DNA from: Planctomycetaceae bacterium
GTDB lineage: Bacteria > Planctomycetota > Planctomycetia > Planctomycetales > Planctomycetaceae
Assembly: GCA_019636285.1 (NCBI GenBank)
Contig: JAHBXV010000002.1
Location: 1-64,000 of the forward strand
DNA length: 64,000 nt
Reading direction: 5' to 3'
Below the pieces are notes generated by a model. That model was not told where the DNA came from. It made no database searches and saw only the letters and a list, made by a program, of their open reading frames with translations. The position numbers were made by a program, and so were the translations under genes. Positions within the stretch are counted from its first letter, which is position 1, and each line of letters begins with the position of its first letter. Of the stretch, positions 58,801-64,000 are shown piece after piece.

Positions 58801-61692
58801 CAGAAAAAGCGGAGAACACAGCCACGCCATGAGCCATGGAACCGCCGCCGCGGTAGCCGCCCACGGCAGCGTGAAAGCCATCACCAAGGCAAGGGTCGAG
58901 ATTCCGAGCAGTTGTGAAAACGACTGAGCCCTGCCATTGCTGACGAGGCGGTCGGTGGCGGCCGCGGTCTGCCATTCCAGCATGTGACGGCGCGTCACGA
59001 ACATGCGCCACAGCGTCCGCGCGATGGCATCGACCATGTTGGCGGCGCGATGAGGCAGCGAGACCGCGAGAACGATGGTTTGCAGAACGGCCGTTTTCAG
59101 GCTGTCAGCGGCGGAGCGAATTCCGGTCGCCCAGTCTCTCGCGCGGGTCAATCCTTCAAGACTGGCGATCATCGCGATACAGGCAGCCGTTCCCAGGCAA
59201 ACCAGGCCGATCAGGCTCCACAGCCAGGCAAACGTCGGTGCCAGATACCAACCCAGGACCATCGTCATCACGATGGCGGGCGGAACCAGGCTTCGCCGCA
59301 GGTTGTCGGCGATCTTCCACCACGACAACCAGGATAACTGGTTGCGACGCGGACCGTGGGCCGAGGGCGTGCGAGGAAACAGCCAGGGAGCGATCTGCCA
59401 GTCGCCCCGCGCCCAGCGGTGTTGCCGCCGCGCGTCGGCATCGTACCGGGACGGATAGCCGTCCATCACTTCGATGTCGGAGGCCAGCGCGGTGCGCAGG
59501 TGACAGCCTTCGATCAAATCATGGCTGAGAATGCGATTCTCATCGAACGCATCGTGCAGACCTCGCTCGAACGCATCCAGGTCATAGATCCCTTTTCCGG
59601 TAAAACTCCCTTCGCCGAACAGATCCTGGTAAACGTCCGAGGCTGCCGTGGCGTAGGGGTCGATTCCACGGCTGTTCGCCATGATCTGCACGAACCACGA
59701 TTTCTGCCCTTCCGCCAGCGAGACGCTGACGCGCGGCTGAATGAGCGAGTAGCCTGCCACCACTTGCGGCGACGTTCCTTCGAAACAGGCTCGATTCAGC
59801 GGGTGCGCGAGCGCCCCGATCAGACGCCGCGCCGTGCCGTGTGGCAACTGGGTATCCGCGTCACACGTGATCACATAACGAATGCGAGCGGCATCGAGAC
59901 CGGTCAATCGATCGAGATCCCCCTCTTGCACGACGTAGCTTGTCGTCGAGTCGCCGCGGAGGAGCCGATGAAATTCCATCAGCTTTCCACGCTTGCGCTC
60001 CCATCCCATCCAGCAGTTTTCGTTGGCATTCCAAACTCGCTGTCGATGAAACAAATAGAAGGGCGCCGAACCGCTGCCCGCGTATCGCTGATTGAGGGTA
60101 ACGATGCCGGTTCGAGCCGCGGTGAGGATCTCGGAGTCACCGGGCAGCGACTTTTCGTTGGCGTCGGCAAAGTCGGTCAGGAGCGCGAACGACAACTGCG
60201 GATCGGAGTTGGCGACATAGTGCAGTTCCAGTCGACGCAGGAGCTCCGCGACCTCATCCAGCGACGTCAGCATGGATGGGACCACGACGATCGTTCGATT
60301 GTCGGAAGTAATGCCGTTGCGGAACTCGAGTTTGGGAAGTACGCGCGGGGGAACCAGTCGGTTGGTCAGAAAATTGACCATGCCAACCGCGAACTCGCTC
60401 ATCGCCACCGCCAGCGGGACCGCCAGCACGGCGGCGACCCAGTTTGACCAGCCGACCGACAGACCTAGAACGAGCGCGACCGCCACGATCGTGACGCCGA
60501 GAATCGCCCCCGCATAGTAGGCCAGTCCAAAGCTCCGCAAAGCTCGGGAAACGGTCTCGCGGATCGTCGGGCGATAGCCCAGTTCCGTCTCCAGAATTCT
60601 CCGGCCCTTATCGACGATCCAGTAGCCCACGTGCCGTTGTCGCGCGATGGCCGGATGACTGGCGTCAACCTCCTCGGCATGACGGATCGCTGCGGTGGCC
60701 GCCTCGATTTCAGTCGCGGTCGACCGCTTGGCGAGACCTTCCAACGCATGGCGGTAGCGGTCGCGGGTTTCATAATCCATCTCGGCATACGCCCGCGCCG
60801 GATCGGTGCGCAGCAGTTGTTCAACGAGACTGCAGCCTTCAAAGAATTCAACCCAGTCCAGCGCCGAAATCAGCCGCATCGCGGTGATGACGTTACCAAT
60901 CGAGACTTGGTTGGCTGCCTGTCGCTGGTGAAACGCGCGGACAGCGTCATGCAGGGCAGGGTGGCAATCCGCGAGCAACCGTTCCATCGGCAACAAGCGG
61001 TCGGCGTCCTCGGCCGGACAATCTTCCAGGTAGATCAAGGTCTGCGCGAGCAGATCTTTTTCGGTGTCGTCTCGCAACACGTCGGGCAGGCTTTGCCGAT
61101 CCGACCAGGTGGCCAGCAGGTCGCGCACCGTGTCTCGCTGGGCCAGCGACCGATGCATGCTTCGCGCCAAGCAACTCAGATGCTCGATCAAAGCGACTCG
61201 CAGCATGATCGGGACGGCCCAGACTTCGCCGATCGTCAGCGGGGCCACGTCCTGAAAGGCCCGTACGAAGTCGACGATCGTAGGTTCATCCAGCAGGCCG
61301 TCGGTATGGAGAATCAGTTCTTTGGCCAGGCGATAGACCCGTGGTTCCCCGTTCCCCAGTTTGGGGAGTTCGGCGAAGTACTTGGGAGGCAGGTCTTCTT
61401 CGACTTCGTGGAAGTGCTCTTCGACCACATAGAAATTGTCCAGAAGCCATTCCGCGTCGCGGGTCACGGTGGCATCGCGCTGGCTCGCCGTCGTGAGCCA
61501 GTGATAGGTCGTCTGAATGTCCCTCTCGCAGGATCGGATGCGATGGAACAGATCGATTGTCTGGGGAGGGGAAGAGTCTAGTTCCAGTTGAGCCGCGAGC
61601 GCGCGCGCGTGTTCCCGCAAATGGTCCAAGCTAAAACGCCCGGACCGCGGCGAGGGAATTTCTTCCAGGGCCGGGACAACGACTTGCGACAT
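52828..61692 (-). CDS. ndvB: Cyclic beta-1,2-glucan synthase (NdvB/ChvB type)
   Basis: The 2954-residue protein is of the size of the known NdvB/ChvB enzymes. The N-terminal part (about 1-390) is followed by membrane helices and a GT84 transferase domain with ITCDADTQLP and QHRWARGDWQ (the D-x-D and Q/R-x-x-R-W motifs). More membrane helices and a glucoamylase-like region come next, then tandem GH94 phosphorylase-type modules at the C-terminus (QTRQLNFVREL, GNDGMNKVGAGGRGESVWVGWF, GGWTWYTGSAAW). It makes cyclic glucan and sets ring size with its GH94 part. No NdvA-type exporter is recognised beside it, but the DUF1854 ABC exporter is 0.3 kb downstream. Confidence 0.9.
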   Translation of the reverse strand: MSQVVVPALEEIPSPRSGRFSLDHLREHARALAAQLELDSSPPQTIDLFHRIRSCERDIQTTYHWLTTASQRDATVTRDAEWLLDNFYVVEEHFHEVEEDLPPKYFAELPKLGNGEPRVYRLAKELILHTDGLLDEPTIVDFVRAFQDVAPLTIGEVWAVPIMLRVALIEHLSCLARSMHRSLAQRDTVRDLLATWSDRQSLPDVLRDDTEKDLLAQTLIYLEDCPAEDADRLLPMERLLADCHPALHDAVRAFHQRQAANQVSIGNVITAMRLISALDWVEFFEGCSLVEQLLRTDPARAYAEMDYETRDRYRHALEGLAKRSTATEIEAATAAIRHAEEVDASHPAIARQRHVGYWIVDKGRRILETELGYRPTIRETVSRALRSFGLAYYAGAILGVTIVAVALVLGLSVGWSNWVAAVLAVPLAVAMSEFAVGMVNFLTNRLVPPRVLPKLEFRNGITSDNRTIVVVPSMLTSLDEVAELLRRLELHYVANSDPQLSFALLTDFADANEKSLPGDSEILTAARTGIVTLNQRYAGSGSAPFYLFHRQRVWNANENCWMGWERKRGKLMEFHRLLRGDSTTSYVVQEGDLDRLTGLDAARIRYVITCDADTQLPHGTARRLIGALAHPLNRACFEGTSPQVVAGYSLIQPRVSVSLAEGQKSWFVQIMANSRGIDPYATAASDVYQDLFGEGSFTGKGIYDLDAFERGLHDAFDENRILSHDLIEGCHLRTALASDIEVMDGYPSRYDADARRQHRWARGDWQIAPWLFPRTPSAHGPRRNQLSWLSWWKIADNLRRSLVPPAIVMTMVLGWYLAPTFAWLWSLIGLVCLGTAACIAMIASLEGLTRARDWATGIRSAADSLKTAVLQTIVLAVSLPHRAANMVDAIARTLWRMFVTRRHMLEWQTAAATDRLVSNGRAQSFSQLLGISTLALVMAFTLPWAATAAAVPWLMAWLCSPLFLEFISRPRRIRKIRLDDEARRWLRLVARKNWNYFEQTLGPDNNWLPPDNVQEYPSLRVANRLSPTNEGLFLVSVLAARDFGYVSLHAMLDFWERNLQSLSQLPRVGGHFFNWYDTTTMQPLRPRYLSTVDSGNLAASLLVVQQGIDELRKGSIPRAKPWQGLADTVAVAEAAAVPTKRDRSADPSHAELSGVLRKLQQECEQPPRELLELPSAMAVLKDCRLELSRVCDVDIFPSTGRTLEEDFSEIKSLRCWLDGQLRDYNQLFAWLEPLAGFPHSETGRTQLPNASDWRDSNSCREAWNQLTEEAETIRSLADLIELEDRLAASVARLQDALQAAGTESRVREQGRQWIDAFIHSVRACSQNATEIDSRLVDVSRCARQLVDEMNFGFLYDPLRRLFSIGYNLDEGQLDGSHYDLLCSEARLTSYLAVARGDVPVRHWFRLGRQTTYAAGQVGVLSWGGTMFEFLMPLLFQPRIEGSLLAAACEAAVGQQQSFARQRGVPWGVSESAYASFSPNSDYQYQSFGVPGLGLKRGLSKDNVVAPYATMLALEVCPAAAVRNLRRLEKEGMLARWGFYEAVDFTPSRLPAGKHAAIVRCFMAHHQGMSFLSLSNLLNDESIRRRFRSSPLMKAAELLLQEGVPVSSQVVLPHADETADAQVARPAEQPVVSRRIATYETITPRTHLMSNGSYSVMLTNAGSGYSRWKDISISRWRSDITRDHWGQWLYLSDPRTGEAWSVGYQPTLVPPDEYEVVFSIDKAEIHRRDGEIESSLEVAVSPEDPMEIRQLKLTNLGKRPRLLDVTSYVEVVLTKAAADLSHPAFQKLFVETEYVPELRAVLARRRPRDAEEPVLWAVHVLSPGDSEADQVQWETSRAEFLGRGRTARNPRALDPGQRLSGTTGAVLDPILAIRCRVTVPADGTCHLVIMTGFASSREEALSLADTYHDWRSAQRALELAWAFNQMELRHWRANAAQTHRYQQLASSILYPNGVSRGRATAVLGNRGSQSDLWPFGVSGDLPIVLVRVNQTRQLNFVRELLVAQEFWAFGQFHVDLVILNCLPGSYIDDLQEQLEHLIRETPRRVEVRPGKAFVLRCSQLSSEQMQLFEAVAAVVLEASRGWSNSALLPQGRSTTAPATLWTAHPPRRHSSKKPPFRLSSPVENVWDAIQRERAELELWNGYGGFADDGREYHILTSPERPTPMPWSNVIANERFGCLVTESGGGYTWAENSRENKLTTWCNDPITDPPSEQFYLRDGASDEVWPLFGGAAKSTATRSVRHGCGWSRWAWSIPGLSANITISIAANDPVKFLEVQLQNETTTPREVFLTYFAEIVLGVCREETQTQLVTEILPENQTLLARNGYHPEFPDQVVFLRAIGGEVSATGDRTSFLGRNGDIDEPAGAKSSVTNGCAGAGLDPCGVVQSRLSLGSMQTASVTIVFGRGANRQEAEALLEKYSRETAILQAHEAARDRWEDILNAVQVETPNRTFDLLANRWSLYQVLSCRLWGRSAFYQSGGAYGFRDQLQDVMALVYARPDLVRDQILRAAARQYLEGDVQHWWHVPSGRGTRTRFSDDLLWIIHATCHYVEVTGDESIWDEQATFLESPELSPDEQERYELPNVSNVSGSIYEHCLRALRHGYRLGEHGLPLMGCGDWNDGMNKVGAGGRGESVWVGWFLAVILDRFLPTLEKRGDHELAAEYRQKRMELLRQLEHHGWDGEWYRRAFFDDGTPLGSRANSECRIDSLSQSWAVLAGADTERTNMALGAVRKYLVRYKDHLVALLDPPFDKSEPNPGYIAGYVKGVRENGGQYTHAVLWLIQALTEKGDGDQAMTIFDLINPIRQTATEKDVTRYQVEPYVLAADVYSQPPHQGRGGWTWYTGSAAWTYRVALENILGLRKRGREVSFRPCVPADWSNFSVTLRVGGATWRLRVELSDVDSERETEALFDDETETVQLVDDGEEHDVTLTCHRRSSGSHDLGDRRLPTSTALRDVPR

Positions 61693-62497
61693 TCTGATTT
61701 TGCCTCCGTCGGCGCCGCCCTCCGACATCCGAGTCGATGACGACTTGATCCGGAAGCTGACAGCGGCGCGACCTCAAGATGAGTCGAGCGCGACAAATGC
61801 CCCTTCCGATCGACTCAATTTGCTTCCGACGCCATTCGCGGCTCGCACGTGGGTGTTGCACGTCCACGGCCCAGCATCATCATCAGCTTGCGCTCGACGG
61901 CTTGTGTCGGGCTGATTCGGCACCGTGCATCCGCGATCAAACACTCTTCATGCTGAGCTGCAACAACCTGCGGGCTCGGCGCGGCGGGCAGGGAGAAACG
62001 CTGGCGAAGATTTGCAAGTGTGGGCATTTTGGCACCATTCCAGGTCGTCGTTCCGAATGACTCCAGCAGCGACTGCTGGAGTGGTACGGTTTCCTGCATC
62101 GCAGAAGTCATGCCAGTCGACCCCGGCGTCGCGACTCCGGAGAACAACCCACGCTCTCGCTTGGAGTTACGAGGCGTGACTCTCATCGCGGTGCAGGCGA
62201 GCCCCACGCGAATGGCCGCGAAAATCCGGTTTTCCAGAGGTCACCGCCCCCAGTTCTGCTTTCTGCGCGAGCCGCGCGGACGCTCAGCTTCCATCGTCCG
62301 GGTGACAAACGGAATACGGCAACCCTGCCTGTGACGCCGCGCGGGCGGAATGGATTCGACGTAATGCCGATCCGCTGACATGGGAGAATCGCCGGAGGCC
62401 CTCCCATTCCGTGGGCACGGCCTTTGCAAGAAATGGCTTCTAATTGGCTCGCGCCACGGGAGCCACACTTTGCACGATTCTGGAAGGAGCCCCTTCA
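61693..62497. other. 805-base stretch with one hairpin and no convincing gene
   Basis: Open frames here lack ribosome-binding sites and protein-like composition. ACTCCAGCAG-CGA-CTGCTGGAGT (62060-62082) is a perfect hairpin without a U-run. The promoter of the glucan synthase should lie near 61.7-61.9 kb and that of the YciF-like gene near 62.4 kb; neither shows clear boxes. Confidence 0.5.
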
Positions 62498-62995
62498 ATG
62501 TCATCGAAGATTGCGAATTTGAACGACCTGTTGATCGTCCAGTTGAAAGATCTCTATAGCGCCGAGTCTCAGTTGACCAGGGCTTTGCCAAAGATGGCCA
62601 AGGCGGCACACTCGACCGAGTTGCAGGATGCCTTCTTGAACCACCTCGACGAAACCAAGGAGCAGATCAGCCGACTCGAACAGATTGCGACCCTGTTGGA
62701 TATGAAGCTGCAGGGCCACAAGTGCGTCGCCATGGAAGGGCTGATCGCCGAAGGAGAAGAAACGATCAAGGAAGACATGGATCCCGAGGTTCTGGACGCG
62801 GCTCTGATTTGCGCCGCTCAACGCGTGGAGCACTACGAGATGGCCGGCTATGGCTGCGCCCGTACCTTCGCGGAAACGCTGGGGTTCGCGGACGTTGCCC
62901 AGTTGCTGGCCGACACCCTGGAAGAAGAAGCGGCAGCCGATCAAACGCTGACCAACATCGCCATTTCTCAAGTCAACCTGGCGGCGGCTCATTAG
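62498..62995 (+). CDS. DUF892 (YciF-like) ferritin-fold protein
   Basis: The 165-residue protein starts MSSKIANLNDLLIVQLKDLY after GGAAGGAG. Its four-helix pattern, LYSAESQLTRALPKMAKAA, then HLDETKEQISRLEQI, CVAMEGLIAEGEE, and VEHYEMAGYGCARTFAE...LLADTLEEEAAAD, is the DUF892/YciF family with Glu and His metal ligands. Such proteins are induced by stress. It is followed by CsbD- and BON-type genes. Confidence 0.88.
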   Translation: MSSKIANLNDLLIVQLKDLYSAESQLTRALPKMAKAAHSTELQDAFLNHLDETKEQISRLEQIATLLDMKLQGHKCVAMEGLIAEGEETIKEDMDPEVLDAALICAAQRVEHYEMAGYGCARTFAETLGFADVAQLLADTLEEEAAADQTLTNIAISQVNLAAAH

Positions 62996-63204
62996 ATCGA
63001 ATGTTCCAAGGTCGTGGCGGCTGTTTCCAGTGCCGCGACCGATCTGTCGTGATGAGCTGAGAGGTTCGAGTCGAGCAGGCCAACGAGCCTGCAGGCGAAG
63101 CTTGGGAACCTGTCAGGACAGAATGGTCGTACCACCAGGCCGCGACATCATCTCGGCACTCGCGACCGGGAGGGAATTCGTTCAACCATTAGGGAGGAAA
63201 CATT

Positions 63205-63411
63205 ATGAATTGGGATCAGGCACAAGGGAATTGGAAGCAGTTTTCCGGCAAAATCCGTGAGCGCTGGGGCGAATTCACGGACGACGACCTCGAGAAAGTG
63301 AAGGGTCGTCGCGAGCAACTCGAAGGGGCCATCCAGGAACGGTATGGCATAAGTCGCGAGGAAGCCCATCGTCAGTTGGATGAAGTGCTGGACCGTTGCC
63401 GCGGTTGTTAA
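63205..63411 (+). CDS. CsbD-like stress protein
   Basis: The 68-residue product MNWDQAQGNWKQFSGKIRER... has the CsbD pattern: W-x-Q-x-x-G-x-W-K-Q-x-x-G-K, WGEFTDDDLEKVKGRREQLEGAIQERYG. AGGGAGG precedes it, and a strong terminator follows 12 bases after the stop. Confidence 0.88.
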   Translation: MNWDQAQGNWKQFSGKIRERWGEFTDDDLEKVKGRREQLEGAIQERYGISREEAHRQLDEVLDRCRGC

Positions 63412-63422
63412 CTGGCATACCG

Positions 63423-63467
63423 AAAGCGCTGGCCGTTGAATTGCCAACGGCCAGCGCTTTTTTTTAA
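63423..63467 (+). terminator. Intrinsic terminator after csbD-like gene
   Basis: AAAGCGCTGGCCGTTG and CAACGGCCAGCGCTTT pair perfectly over 16 bp with a 6-base loop and a T-run of nine. It lies between converging genes. Confidence 0.92.
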
Positions 63468-63591
63468 CTATTGAACTCACGGGAACCGCATCAAGATGGC
63501 ACTGGGCAGCGGCCCGGCACATTCAGGGCGCGGGGCTCCGTCAAGGCCTCACTTCCCGGATGAAAGCCGACGTACTAACGCGATCCGCTCA

Positions 63592-63873
63592 TTAGCGAGG
63601 TCGAGTCCGTTCCGGCCTCTGAGTGACCACGATGTCGTTTCGCAGAAGATTGACACCATCCACGCTGCCAGCGATCGTCTGAGCCAACTGCTTCAAATAG
63701 AAGGTCGGCACGCGGCCGTTCAAGACCACGTATCCAGACTCTTCGGTGACCTGCACGTCGCGGAGTGTCCACTCACCCCGATCGCGAAACTGCACGCTGA
63801 CTGCCTCGGGGAGCAGGGAAGAGGTTTCGCGAGAGTCGACCATATCCAATTCGGGAAGCATCGCTGAAGTCAT
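63592..63873 (-). CDS. BON-domain protein
   Basis: The 93-residue product contains VSVQFRDRGEWTLRDVQVTEESGYVVLNGRVPTFYLKQLAQTIAGSVDGVNLLRNDIVV, a single BON domain (strand, G-x-V-x-L-x-G, helix, V-x-V). There is no signal peptide, so it should be cytoplasmic. The ATG at 63873 is preferred over a TTG upstream. BON proteins occur with stress and envelope functions; it converges on the CsbD-like gene. Confidence 0.78.
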   Translation of the reverse strand: MTSAMLPELDMVDSRETSSLLPEAVSVQFRDRGEWTLRDVQVTEESGYVVLNGRVPTFYLKQLAQTIAGSVDGVNLLRNDIVVTQRPERTRPR

Positions 63874-64000
63874 CGTTGAACTCAATTCCTCGATCGAATG
63901 ATTGGGTAGCCTGAGGGTTCTGGAGTGACCCTGCCGGAAGGGGAACAGCCCGCAACGTCGATGGATGTCCCACTATGTCTTCAGGGGATTTGTTGCCTGA

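Overview
The window reads as high-GC chromosomal DNA, probably from a planctomycete. The evidence is the gene content: a DUF1080 plus ThuA secreted protein, a bacterial eRF1-like (baeRF) protein, ECF sigma biology and small stress families. The phylum is an inference; no rRNA lies in the window.

Bases 1 to about 31,343 are a prophage, right part only, because the left end lies outside the window. Most genes are on the minus strand. Reading down from 31.3 kb the order is: a tRNA-Phe fragment at the right edge, an XRE repressor, a tyrosine integrase, small early genes including an Acb2/Tad1-hairpin-like protein and a CsrA homologue, a replication protein with an iteron-rich candidate origin inside its gene, an orphan ParB/Noc-like protein, a toxin-antitoxin-like pair, Gam, terminase, gpW-like and portal proteins, then protease/scaffold, major capsid, head-completion, tail and holin-like proteins.

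The portal gene is split by a 12,178-bp element (about 4468-16645). It encodes a serine recombinase beside one end, a tandem tyrosine recombinase with a dead first half, an HNH nuclease, two DUF3102-like proteins, an AAA ATPase/subtilase pair matching the IetAS defence or maintenance system, and a helix-turn-helix protein. Joining the two portal pieces at an A-run restores an uninterrupted portal protein and leaves a symmetric attP-like site (CTCC-AA-GGAG).

Across prophage and insert alike, a 14-bp palindrome ATTTCGNNCGAAAT occurs eight times at roughly 3-5.5 kb intervals. I found none in the 33 kb of host DNA to the right. It resembles the Noc site (ATTTCCCGGGAAAT) and the arms of parS, and the prophage encodes its own ParB-like protein without ParA. 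I regard this as the likeliest undescribed system here.

From 31.5 kb on the DNA looks like ordinary chromosome: a TonB-dependent siderophore receptor, two MFS transporters (one behind a leader terminator), a decayed Phd/RelE module, a UvrD/PcrA helicase, a DUF1080-ThuA protein and tRNA-Pro(GGG). A 2.3-kb islet follows, flanked by 59-60-bp direct repeats and carrying an ECF sigma factor, an SDR and a DUF1330 protein with matching ECF promoters. Then come a 2OG-Fe(II) oxygenase-like protein, a stress/sulfur cluster (baeRF, DUF2892, DUF2243, paired YeeE/YedE), an ABC exporter fused to DUF1854, a giant cyclic beta-1,2-glucan synthase (NdvB type), and small stress proteins (DUF892/YciF, CsbD, BON).
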